Shown: piece by piece, positions 42,511 to 52,000 of the stretch | How positions within the stretch are numbered: position 1 is the first letter of the stretch | Layout: each line of letters opens with the position of its first letter | NCBI RefSeq assembly: GCF_025725685.1 | Contig: NZ_CP107008.1 | Span: 3,348,001 to 3,412,000, forward strand | Reading direction: 5' to 3' | Length of the DNA: 64,000 nt | Source: Halomonas sp. M4R1S46 | GTDB taxonomy: Bacteria; Pseudomonadota; Gammaproteobacteria; Pseudomonadales; Halomonadaceae | Program-made: the position numbers and the translations under genes | Notes under the pieces: model-generated | What the model saw: the letters and a program-made list of their open reading frames with translations, nothing else | Database searches by the model: none | What the model was told of the DNA's origin: nothing

Positions 42511-44691
42511 ATGTCCGACGCCCATTCCCACCATGCCGGTTGCTGCGGTGAAGCGGCCGAGGCGCCTCGCCGGGCCGCCGCCGCCCCGCCGGGCACGACC
42601 ACCCTGCGCCTGCGCATCGCGGAGATGGACTGCCCCACCGAGGAGGCCCTGCTGCGCAAGGCGCTGGCCGAGGCGCCCGGGGTCGCCGGCCTGGACTTCG
42701 ACCTGATGAACCGAGTGCTGAGCGTCCACCATCGCGGCGCCGACCCGGCGGATCTCGACCGGCGCATCCGCGAGCTGGGGATGACCCCGCGCCCCGAGCA
42801 CGAAGCGGCCGAGCCGCCCGCGACCCGTGCCGAGCCCTGGGGCCGGATGGCGCTCGCCATCGGCCTGGCGCTGGCGGCCGAGCTGATCGGCTGGACCGGC
42901 TGGCCGGGTAGCGCCTGGCTCTCGCCCACACTGGCCCTCGGCGCCATTGCCCTGGTCGGCCTGCCCACCTGGCGCAAGGGCTGGGTGGCGCTGCGCCACC
43001 GCAGCCTCAACATCAATGCGCTGATGAGCCTGGCGGTGACCGGCGCCCTGCTCATCGGCCACTGGGCCGAGGCCGCCATGGTGATGGTGCTCTTCACCCT
43101 GGCCGAACGCCTCGAGGCGCGGTCACTGGATCGCGCCCGGGGCGCCATCCGGTCGTTGCTGGACAGCGCCCCCGACCAGGCACGCCGCCAGACCCCGGAT
43201 GGGGGCTGGGAGGACGTCGCCGCCGCGGCGGTCGCCGTGGGCGAGCTGGTGCGGGTCCTGCCTGGCGAGCGCCTGCCCCTGGACGGCGAGATCGTCCGCG
43301 GCGAGCCCACCCTGGACGAGTCGCCGATCACCGGCGAGAGCATGCCCCGGGACAAGGGCCCGGGCGAGGCCGTCTATGCCGGCACCATCAACCGCCACGG
43401 CGACTTCGACTACCGCACCACCCGCCCGGCCGACGACACCACCCTGGCGCGGATCATCCATGCCGTGGAGGCCGCCCAGTCGAGCCGGGCCCCCACCCAG
43501 CGCTTCATCGACCGCTTCTCCGCGATCTACACCCCGGCGGTGCTGGGCCTCGCCGTCCTCACCGCCGTCGCCTGGCCGCTGCTCTTCCCTGGTGCCTGGC
43601 TCGATGGCGTCTACCGCGCCCTGGTGCTGCTGGTGATCGCCTGCCCCTGCGCGCTGGTGATCTCCACCCCGGTGACCATCGTCAGCGCCCTCTCGGCCGC
43701 CGCCCGGGGCGGCATCCTGATCAAGGGCGGGCGCTTCCTCGAACAGGGCCACAGGCTCGCCTGGCTGGCCCTGGACAAGACCGGCACCCTGACCCGCGGC
43801 GAGCCGCGGCTGGCCGACTGGTACCCGGTCGATACCGCCGAACGGGCTCCGCTGGCCCGGCAGGCGGCCAGCCTGGCCGGGCGCTCCACCCACCCCGTGT
43901 CCCGGGCGTTGCATCAGGCGCTGGCCACCGACAGCGGCGAGGCGGAGGTGGAGACCTTGCGGGAGCGCCCTGGCCTGGGCGTGGAGGGCGAGGTCGACGG
44001 CGAGGCCCTGTGGCTGGGCAACCGCCGACTGATGGCCGAACGCGGCCTGGCCAGCGCGGTGCTCGAGACTCGCCTGGAGGCCCTGCAGCGCGAAGGCGAC
44101 AGCGTGGTGCTACTGGGCGATGGCCGGCGAGTGCGGGCCTTGTTCACCCTGCGCGATACCCTCAAGCCCGGCAGCAAAGCTGCCATCGAGGCCCTGCACG
44201 ACCTGGGCGTGAAGACGCTGGTGCTCTCCGGCGACGCCGCCCCGGCGGTGGCCGCCATCGCCGCCGAGGCGGGGATCGACGAGGCCCGGGGCGGGCTGCT
44301 GCCCGAGGACAAGCTGGCCGCCATCGAGGCCCTCGGCAGCCGCGGGGTGACCGGCATGGTCGGCGACGGCATCAACGATGCCCCGGCGCTGGCCCGGGCC
44401 GACATCGGCTTCGCCATGGGCGCCGCCGGCAGCGACGCCGCCATCGAGACCGCCGACGTGGCGCTGATGGACGACGACCCGGGCAAGCTGCCGACCTTCC
44501 TGCGCCTATCCCGGGCCACGCGCCGGGTGCTGATCCAGAACATCGTCGTCGCCCTGGGCCTCAAGGCGGTGTTCCTGGTGCTGGCCTTCACCGGCCAGGC
44601 CACCCTGTGGATGGCGGTGTTCGCCGACATGGGCGCGAGCCTGCTGGTGGTGGCCAACGGCATGCGGCTGTTGCGCCTTCCCCACCGCTGA
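42511..44691 (+). CDS. cadA: Heavy-metal P1B-type ATPase (Zn/Cd/Pb exporter)
   Basis: A 726-residue P-type ATPase. The N-terminus is His/Cys-rich (HSHHAGCCGE) and has one heavy-metal-associated domain with IAEMDCPTEE (about residues 37-46). The membrane CPC motif is VIACPCALVIS (about 375-385), the phosphorylation site DKTGTLT (about 422), and the TGES and GDGINDAP motifs are present. It exports Zn, Cd or Pb from the cytoplasm. CadR is the divergent regulator and the MerR-type promoter lies between. The MDCP rather than CxxC metal motif is seen in many CadA proteins. Confidence 0.95.
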   Translation: MSDAHSHHAGCCGEAAEAPRRAAAAPPGTTTLRLRIAEMDCPTEEALLRKALAEAPGVAGLDFDLMNRVLSVHHRGADPADLDRRIRELGMTPRPEHEAAEPPATRAEPWGRMALAIGLALAAELIGWTGWPGSAWLSPTLALGAIALVGLPTWRKGWVALRHRSLNINALMSLAVTGALLIGHWAEAAMVMVLFTLAERLEARSLDRARGAIRSLLDSAPDQARRQTPDGGWEDVAAAAVAVGELVRVLPGERLPLDGEIVRGEPTLDESPITGESMPRDKGPGEAVYAGTINRHGDFDYRTTRPADDTTLARIIHAVEAAQSSRAPTQRFIDRFSAIYTPAVLGLAVLTAVAWPLLFPGAWLDGVYRALVLLVIACPCALVISTPVTIVSALSAAARGGILIKGGRFLEQGHRLAWLALDKTGTLTRGEPRLADWYPVDTAERAPLARQAASLAGRSTHPVSRALHQALATDSGEAEVETLRERPGLGVEGEVDGEALWLGNRRLMAERGLASAVLETRLEALQREGDSVVLLGDGRRVRALFTLRDTLKPGSKAAIEALHDLGVKTLVLSGDAAPAVAAIAAEAGIDEARGGLLPEDKLAAIEALGSRGVTGMVGDGINDAPALARADIGFAMGAAGSDAAIETADVALMDDDPGKLPTFLRLSRATRRVLIQNIVVALGLKAVFLVLAFTGQATLWMAVFADMGASLLVVANGMRLLRLPHR

Positions 44692-44695
44692 GGAC

Positions 44696-45886
44696 TCAAC
44701 GCAGGACGCGACGCACCAGCACCGGGCCCAGGATCTCGAAGACCACCGTCGCGCCCACCACCGTCGAGAGCAGGACGGCGCCATGCTCGGGGAAACGCTC
44801 GGCGGCCAGCAGGGCCATGCCCATGGCCACCCCGGCCTGCGGTGTCAGCGCCAGGCCGATATTGCGCGGCAGGTCGGCCTGGCGTTCCCGGGCCAGGCGC
44901 ACGCCCAGCAGGCCGCCGAGCAGCCGCCCCACCAGGCGCAGCAGGATATAGGCCAGGGTCAGACCGAGGGCCTCGTCGAGGCGCTGGAGATCCACGCTGG
45001 CCCCGGACAGCACGAAGAAGAACACCAGGAAGGGCCACTCGATATGCTCGATCTCGTTGAACGAGCGGGTGTGATGGCGCGACAGGTTGGCCACCAGCAC
45101 GCCGGTGACCATGGCGGCGAGCAGCGACGAGACGCCGAGCCAGGATGACACGCCGGCCAGCAGCAGGATCAGGGCAATGGCCTCGACCTGGGTCGGCTCC
45201 CCCGGGGCCAGGCGGCCGGTCAACCAGGCGGCGGGCAGGCCGATCAGGGTGCCGAGCAGCACGGCACCGCCCAGTTCCCAGGCCGCCTCGAGCAGCGCCC
45301 GCTCGCCTCCGCCGGCACCGCTCAGCATCCAGCCCAGCGCCGCCATGGCCAGGCCGAAGACGACGATGCCCCAGCCATCGTCGATGGCCACGATGCCCAG
45401 CAGCAGCCGCGCCCGCAGGCGGGTGTCGCCGCTGGCATGCACCGTCTCCTGGACCGCGGCGGGGTCGGTGGCCACCGAGATGGCGGCCAGCGAGACCGCC
45501 ACCACCAGGGGAAAGCCCATCGCCAGCAGGCCAAGGCCTACGGCGAGCGCGCCCACCACGATGACCGACAGCGAGACGATCAGGATCAGCGGCCCGGTCA
45601 ACCGCAGCCGCTCCCGGGTCAGCTCGCCGCCCAGCAGGAAGGCCACCATCACCAGGGCCACCTGCACCAGGGGCTCGCCGAGCCCGTCCAGGGGACGGGC
45701 GTCCGGCGCCTCCAGCCACAGCTGCTGGACGATCGCCACGCCCACGCCCACCATCACCAGCAGCGAGATCCTCGGCAACCGGGTCCGGCTCGCCACGGCA
45801 TCGGCGAAGATGCTCGAGGACAGCAGTACCCCCAACAGGATCAGGGCCGCCGAGGTCGGCGGCAGGTCGCTGAGCACCCGGGTCAT
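44696..45886 (-). CDS. Cation:proton antiporter (CPA2/NhaP-like)
   Basis: A 396-residue membrane protein with about twelve helices. Characteristic stretches are AVSLAAISVATDPAAVQETV with the acidic residue of the ion site, LGIVAIDDGWGIVVFGLAMA with a DD pair, and LALTPQAGVAMGMALLAAER. This is the CPA superfamily (Na+/H+ or K+/H+) exchange domain without a visible TrkA or UspA tail. The start at 45886 is chosen from the first hydrophobic segment; its ribosome site is weak. It converges on cadA with only four bases between stops. In a halophile it may help sodium export. Confidence 0.87.
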   Translation of the reverse strand: MTRVLSDLPPTSAALILLGVLLSSSIFADAVASRTRLPRISLLVMVGVGVAIVQQLWLEAPDARPLDGLGEPLVQVALVMVAFLLGGELTRERLRLTGPLILIVSLSVIVVGALAVGLGLLAMGFPLVVAVSLAAISVATDPAAVQETVHASGDTRLRARLLLGIVAIDDGWGIVVFGLAMAALGWMLSGAGGGERALLEAAWELGGAVLLGTLIGLPAAWLTGRLAPGEPTQVEAIALILLLAGVSSWLGVSSLLAAMVTGVLVANLSRHHTRSFNEIEHIEWPFLVFFFVLSGASVDLQRLDEALGLTLAYILLRLVGRLLGGLLGVRLARERQADLPRNIGLALTPQAGVAMGMALLAAERFPEHGAVLLSTVVGATVVFEILGPVLVRRVLR

Positions 45887-45988
45887 GGTCGATTCAATCA
45901 CTCGTCCTGGTGCGCCGATGGCGGTCGATAGGAGGGTGGCGTCGTGCCGTGCTCCGGCGTGGCACGCATCCCACATCTCAGGGCGAAG

Positions 45989-46201
45989 CTAGCATGAGAG
46001 CCGACACGGCGTATTGTCCTGCCTCGAGGGGCGCGCGGCAGCCTGCTCGAGATAGGGCAAGGCCGCCGTCGAGTGGTGAATATTGTAGAGACGCATGCCT
46101 TCCTCCTTGGCGGCCTGAACCTCGGGCTCGAGGGCGGCGGCCGACAGAGGACATACCAGCCATGCCACGATCAGCAAGGCCGCGGGCCATGATCGCTGCA
46201 C
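45989..46201 (-). pseudogene. Truncated third Sel1-repeat gene (N-terminal fragment)
   Basis: The frame matches the start of the Sel1 genes at 47150 and 48096: a signal peptide (VQRSWPAALLIVAWLVCPLS) and then LEPEVQAAKEEGMRLY. After that the paralogue sequence GLGISAETIPYLEPA becomes NIHHSTAALPYLEQAA, and it stops about 50 residues after the cleavage site. The GTG at 46201 lies one base after the stop of the interrupted Sel1 gene, the same geometry as between genes 1 and 2. This is the end of a tandem array, probably truncated. Confidence 0.75.
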
Positions 46202-46265
46202 TCTAGAAGCCAAAAGGGGGGAAGTTAGATAGAGGAGGCTGCTTATTTAGCCATTCATCGGCTAG

Positions 46266-47175
46266 GCTTTGTCCGAAAACTCGAATTTGCTAATGTCACC
46301 TATGCCTCAGCAGCATAGGTGACCCATGGCAGGACGCTACGAGATCTCCGACAACGGCTGGGCCCTCATCGAAGACATCGTCTCGCCGCCGCAGAGGACG
46401 GGCCGTCCCCGTCGCGATGACCGCCAGGTGTTGAACGGCATCTTCTGGATCCTCTGCTCGGGCGCCAAGTGGCGAGACCTGCCAGAGCGCTACGGCCCCT
46501 GGAAGACCGTCTATGACCGTTTCCGTCAGTGGCGCGATGATGGCACCTTCGAGGCAATTCTGGCGCGCCTCCAACTTCGCCTGCGAGAGGATGGCCTGAT
46601 GGATCTGGACACCTGGATGATCGATTCGACATCGATCCGCGCCACCCGGGCCGCCTCTGGGGGCGGCAAAAAGGGGGACAGCACGAACCCGTAGACCATG
46701 CCCTGGGACGGAGTAGAGGCGGCCTGACGACCAAGATCCACATGCTCTGTGACCGGCATGGTTGGCCGCTGACCTTCACGCTGTCGCCGGGACAGGACTC
46801 GGATACGCGGCACTTCATTCCCACCATGGAGAACGTTCATCTGCCTGGGGCCAAGGGCAGGCCTCGCAAGCGTTGCCGCTTCATCGTGGCGGACAAGGGC
46901 TACGATAGCGACCCGCTTCGCCGCTACTGCGACCGGCATCGCATGAAGCCGATCATTGCCCGGCGCAAGATGAAGCGAAAACCGCGCCCTGGTGCTCCGA
47001 GGGGCTTTGACAAGCCCCGGTATCGGGAGCGAAACATCATTGAGCGCTGCTTCGGTTGGATCAAAGAACTACGCCGGGTCTGCACCCGTTACGACAAGTT
47101 GGCCAGCAGCTTCCGGGCCATGGTATGCCTGGCGTGCATAGACCGCTGCCTACGTGCCGACTTTCCAGACAGAAC
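46266..47175 (+). mobile_element. IS5-family insertion sequence (about 910 bp) with CTAG target repeats
   Basis: Ends are GCTTTGTCCGAAAACTCG at the left and, inverted, GTTCTGTCTGGAAAGTCG at the right, imperfect inverted repeats. CTAG flanks the element at 46262-46265 and 47176-47179. The Sel1 paralogue at 48146 has the uninterrupted site CATCGGCTAGAGCTTCC, which fixes the insertion point exactly. Two frames inside encode the transposase. The TAG stop of the second lies within the right CTAG, so the target supplies it. The exact end could shift by one or two bases if TA is the true duplication. Confidence 0.9.
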
Positions 47176-47179
47176 CTAG
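46326..47179 (+). CDS. IS5-family transposase, two frames joined by -1 frameshift
   Basis: The first frame (46326-46694) begins MAGRYEISDNGWALIEDIVS and has the first catalytic Asp in WMIDSTSIRA. The second, in the -1 frame (effective from about 46670 to 47179), has the second Asp in FIVADKGYDSDPLRRY and the Glu in NIIERCFGWIKELRR, completing DDE. The frames overlap at CAAAAAGGGGG (46667-46677), a slippery A-tract as in other IS427-type members. The frameshift is probably programmed, not a mutation, because both halves are intact. The second frame also has its own ATG at 46742. Confidence 0.88.
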
Positions 47180-48094
47180 AGCTTCCGCTTCATGCTTCTG
47201 TCGGTCATTAAGTTCGTCCTCATTCCATTCGAGGACTCTCTCTGCAGCCCGCAATCCAGTTTCCTGCTCCATCGCCGTCAGTATGGCCCAGCCTTTAATC
47301 TTATCCTGTTCTACTCGGCACTTTTCATCGCGATCAGGCTCAAGGTAGCACCATCCCTCACCTAAGCGCTTATCAACGTGTCCTCCACGAGAAGCCTCGA
47401 TCATCCATTTCCATGCTTGATCGTATTCTTCCAACCTGACAGAAACGTTGGATAACTGCGCCATCGCCGGCACATACCTCTGCTCAGCCGCCTTGCGAAA
47501 CCACGCTTCGGCGGCCTCCAGGCGGCGAGACTCCAGGAAGTACCAGCCCTGGCCATCGAGGATATACTTGCCGAGGCGAGTCTGGGCTGCCGGGTTGCCC
47601 TCTTCGGCGGCCTGTTGCAGCCAGTCCCGGGCCTCGCCGTCCTCGTCCAGGGCGCGATAGACGTAGTTGAGCGCGTACATGGCCTGGGTATTGCCATCCT
47701 CGGCCTTCGGCAGGGTTTCGGCCAGGGCCTTCTCTCGCCAGCCCTCGGCGTCCTCCGCGCACTCGTCCCCGGCGATGCAGGCGCCGCCCTGAAATAACCG
47801 TAACATGGCATAGGGATCCCCCCGTTCGGCGGCCTTCAGATACCAGTCCATGGCCTCTTCAGTCAGGCCCATATGACGTAGCCGATGCACCTCTCCCAAG
47901 TAGTACATGGCCTCCACATCGCCGGCCTCGGCGGCGGGCTCTAGATAGGGAATTGTCTCTGCCGAGATGCCAAGACCATAGAGACGCATGCCTTCCTCCT
48001 TGGCGGCCTGAACCTCGGGCTCGAGGGCAGAGGCCGACAGAGGACATACCAGCCATGCCGTGATTAGCAGCGCAGTGGGCCATGAGCGCTGCAC
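47150..48094 (-). pseudogene. Sel1-repeat protein, second of the array, C-terminus broken by the IS
   Basis: An exported protein of about 314 residues: signal peptide (VQRSWPTALLITAWLVCPLS), then five to six Sel1-like repeats such as EAMYYLGEVHRL and AAQTRLGKYILDGQG. GTG 48094 follows the stop of the first Sel1 gene by one base (a TTG at 48106 would overlap it). The last residues of the paralogue, from LADEWLNKQPPLSNFPP on, lie on the far side of the IS (46203-46265). Here they are replaced by LGSVWKVGT from the IS end. Only about 20 residues are exchanged, so it may still fold. Likely an immunity protein, by analogy with Sel1-type T6SS immunity proteins. Confidence 0.8.
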
Positions 48095-48095
48095 T

Positions 48096-49088
48096 CTAGA
48101 AGCCAAAACGGGGGGGGAAGTTAGATAGAGGAGGCTGCTTATTTAGCCATTCATCGGCTAGAGCTTCCGCTTCATTCCTCTGTCGGTCATTAAGTTTGTC
48201 CTCATTCCACTCAAGGACCCTTTCAGCAACCCGAAGCCCTATTTCTCTTTTCATGGCCGTCAATATGGCCCAGCCTTTCACTATATCTCTCTTGTTGCTG
48301 CAAACATCAACACTTGTTTCTCCGTTCAACTCTTCAGGATTGAGATAGCACCAACCTAACGTCAAACGATCATCCACATGACCGTTATCAGAAGCTCTAA
48401 CCTTCCAGCTCCAAGCCTGATCATGATCATCCAACTTTTCTAAGACGTCAGATAAATTGCTCATCGCTGGCACATAATCCTGCTCAGCGGCCTTAAGAAA
48501 CCATTCCTCAGCAGCCTCTAGTCGGCGAGACTCCAGGAAGTACCAGCCCTGGCCATCGAGGATATACTTGCCCAGCCGGGTCTGGGCCGCCGGATTGCCC
48601 TGCTCAGCAGCCCGTTGCAGCCAGTCCTGTGCCTCGCCGTCCTCGTCCAGGGCGCGATAGACGTAGTTGAGAGCGTACATCGCATCGGTATCGCCTGCCT
48701 CGGCCTTGGGCAGGGTCTCGGCCAGGGCCTTCTCCCGCCAGCCCTCGGCATCCTCAGGACACTCGTCACCGGCGATGCAGGCGCCGCCCCGGAACAGGCG
48801 CAGCATGGCATAGGGATCCCCCCGTTCGGCGGCCTTCAGATACCAGTCCATGGCCTCTTCAGTCAGGCCCATGTGACGTAGCCGATGCACCTCTCCCAAG
48901 TAGTACATGGCCTCCACATCGCCGGCCTCGGCGGCGGGCTCTAGATAGGGAATTGTCTCTGCCGAGATGCCAAGACCATAGAGACGCATGCCTTCCTCCT
49001 TGGCGGCCTGCACATCGGGCTCGAGGGCGGCGGCGATGCCGGGCAGGATCAACAATATGATGGCGAAAAAACAGTGGGCAAGGCGCAT
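48096..49088 (-). CDS. Exported Sel1-repeat protein, candidate immunity protein
   Basis: A 330-residue protein with a signal peptide (MRLAHCFFAIILLILPGIAA, cleavage near AAA-LEP) and five or six Sel1-type repeats (EAMYYLGEVHRLRHMG, YAMLRLFRGGACIAGDEC, AAQTRLGKYILDGQGWYFLE, PAMSNLSDVLEKLDDHDQAW). Its ATG is two bases after the stop of the large LysM gene and its GGGAG ribosome site lies inside that gene's last codons, so the two are translationally coupled. Periplasmic Sel1 proteins serve as immunity proteins of some T6SS effectors, for example the tandem set next to PldB of Pseudomonas aeruginosa. That role is inferred here from position and family. Confidence 0.85.
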   Translation of the reverse strand: MRLAHCFFAIILLILPGIAAALEPDVQAAKEEGMRLYGLGISAETIPYLEPAAEAGDVEAMYYLGEVHRLRHMGLTEEAMDWYLKAAERGDPYAMLRLFRGGACIAGDECPEDAEGWREKALAETLPKAEAGDTDAMYALNYVYRALDEDGEAQDWLQRAAEQGNPAAQTRLGKYILDGQGWYFLESRRLEAAEEWFLKAAEQDYVPAMSNLSDVLEKLDDHDQAWSWKVRASDNGHVDDRLTLGWCYLNPEELNGETSVDVCSNKRDIVKGWAILTAMKREIGLRVAERVLEWNEDKLNDRQRNEAEALADEWLNKQPPLSNFPPRFGF

Positions 49089-49090
49089 CC

Positions 49091-52000
49091 TTACGACTCC
49101 CGGTAGGTCACGTGTGTGCCGCCTGGTGTCGTCACCAGCTGGCAATAGGCATCAATATTGTGGCCAAGATCGTTAGCGATACTACGGTATAGTTTGCGTG
49201 CCGCTGCAGCTTGGCCATCGTTGGTTAAGGATTGCGACATAAATTGATCCAGTCGATGGCGGTTCTCGCAATAGGCCCGCCCACGGGCAGCACTATTATT
49301 GCTGTCATTATCGCTGCCCTCGGCACCGGCATATTCACCATCGGCCGACATCCTAGCCACGGCCTTCTCGAACAATCGCTGGGCGGCGCTGCGACGATAC
49401 CGCCCATCGAGATGGCCTTGCTCGATCCACTCCAGGCATTGGGCGATGGCGATCTGCTGCAGGTCGATGGCGGCGTCACGGCTGAAGTCCTCGTCTCCCA
49501 CCGTATAGCCCCAGAACCCCGGCCGGGTGGCCAGCACGTTCAGCAACGGCCCCAGCGCTTCGGGGGGAAGATGCTGCACCCAGGCAGCTAATTGCTCCCG
49601 GTCGCTTCCCATACGCCTGACGATCACATAAGCCACCATCCCCGCACGATCGCTCTGGGTCAGCTGGTTATAGAGCCGCCGAATGCCGTCCCTGCCTCGT
49701 GCGGCCAGCAGCCCCACGTCCAACAGCGTGGTAGTGGCCAGATAGGTCAGCTGGCTGATGCTCTCGAAGGCGTCCTCATCGACCCAGTCGATGAAGCCAT
49801 AGTCATTGTCGCGCAGGGCCTGGCCGATCATCATCAGCCAGAGATCCAGTTGCTGAAGGTCCAGTTCGACGGCGACCTTCCCACCGACCGTGACGCCGGC
49901 GAATACCTTGGCCTTGGCATAGGCCACGAACCTGCCATTGCGAAGCCCCAGCCGGAATCCCAGCTCGGCCCCGATGCCCACGCCGACCTCCCCACCCAGC
50001 AGGGCCTGCCCGAAGGTACGCCACTGGTCCAGGTCACGGTGCTGTGTCTTGAGGCTGAGCCAGTCCTGGTCGGCCAGCTGCGGAAGCTGCCGGGTGATAT
50101 CCTCGGGCGGCTGCCAGCGCATTGCACACTGGGTCTGCAACCCCAGCGTGGCGCCGGCGAAGGCCTTGAGGGTCGCCCCTTCGGCCTCACGCTGCGCCCA
50201 CTCGACGCCAGTCAACTGCAGTCCCTTCTCGTTGAACGCCAGACCGGTCTCGGCGCCAAGGGCCACGCTGGCCCCGGCGAAGCCCTTGGCCACCAACTCC
50301 ATGCGGATGGAGTAGCAGCCCATGCTGCGCCTTTCCCCATTGCGGTTGGCCAGGATCGCGTCGAAGGGAGCGGCCTCATCTTCCCCCGGAAGATGCAGGG
50401 TGCCCAGGCTGATTTCGCCCCGAGCGAGGCTCCAGGTGCCCTTGAGTTCCCACTGGAAGCCGGCCTTCACACCGGCGCCATGATCCTGCCCGGCCTGCCA
50501 GCCGTCGTTCTGCCTTTCCAGGGTTCCCTGCCGCTTCTGCTCGGCGCCCAACTGTCCGCCGACGCTGTTTTCCAGCTTGGTGTCGAACAGCTCCAGGCTG
50601 GCGTCCCGCTCGAACAGCGTCAGTGACTCCTCGAACTCGTGGGACAGCGCCTGATTCAGCTCACCATGAGGCATGCCGACCAAGCGCAGCATCTGCGCCT
50701 GGGCACTGGCGTCGAAGAGACGCAGCGTCTCGCGGGCCGGGCCGGTAAACAGCATGCGCTGCAGAGCCTCGCCCCATTGCGACCTGGCGCTGTCGTCCCG
50801 CAGTGATGCCACCTCATGCGCCTGGTCGTCGAGATACTGGAAGAACGCCTCCGGCCGGAAGAACCCGAGGCCTTCATCGAACCACTCGGCCCGCCGCTCG
50901 ATCTTCTCGCAGCCCTGACGTTGCAGCCACTGCGACAAGGCGGTTTCCGGGGCCTCCCAGAGCGTGGCAGGCAGTGCCCCATCGGCCGTGAGCTGGCGCT
51001 TCAATGCCTGTCGCTCGTCCTCGCTCATGTCTCGCTGGAGCTGATGCAGGCTGAGATGGCTCAGCGCACGCGCCCCCTGGGGCGAGCTGAACTCGCGCAG
51101 CGGGAAATCCTTGCGCACCAGCACGTCGATGCTCTGCTTCTCGTACCCCAGGGCATGGCGTTGATCTTCGATATCGGCCTGCCAGAACAGCACACGCTGG
51201 GGCTGCATGGCCGCCACCGCCTGGGTGGCCGTGTCGTAGAGTGCATCAAGCTGCGAGGTCAAGCGTTCGAAACGTCGCCGCTCCTGCGCGAAGAGGTGCA
51301 TCGGCAGGGCAGCGTTGCCGGCGGTGGCCGTCGTCCACTCTTCCAGCCTGGCATCGACGGCATCATAGATCGCCACCGCCTCCTTGAGCAGGCGGTTGTA
51401 GTGATTGAAGGCATCGATGCCGGGGTCGAGGCCCGCTCGCGAGGTCTTGAGTGCCGGGTCCGCCAGGGCCCACTCGGGAGTGGCGATGCCCAGCGTCGCG
51501 AGCGCCACGATGCTGTCTCGATAGGCCTTGAGGTCATCGCTCATCTGCTCGACGCGATCGGAAAAATAGTCTGCGATGGCGGTGCAGCGGGAGGAATCCT
51601 TGGGCGACATGCTTTCGCAGTCGGCGAGGAAGGCCTGGTACTCCTTGAGGGCTTCCTGAAGCGGGAGCAGCTCGCCAGGCTGAGTCACGGAGATGGCGTC
51701 GCCCACGACCCGCCCTCGACAGCGGCGGTAGGTCTCCAGGGCCTCGGTGATATCGTCTTCCCAGGGCCCGTAATAGCGACTCCCCTCGATGACATAGCCT
51801 TGCGCCTCTGCCCGCTCGCGTCCCTTGCGATAGAGCGCGTTGAGTTCCTCGACGAGCCGCGTTTCCTCGGGGTATTGAGCCCGCTCCTGAAAATAGGCCG
51901 CCGACACGATCAACGGTGACACCCAGAACCAGGGGTTCTCGGTCAGGCGCTCGTGCTCTGCCGCGCGGCGGGCGGCATCCCCCTCCGACTCTCCGGTCAG

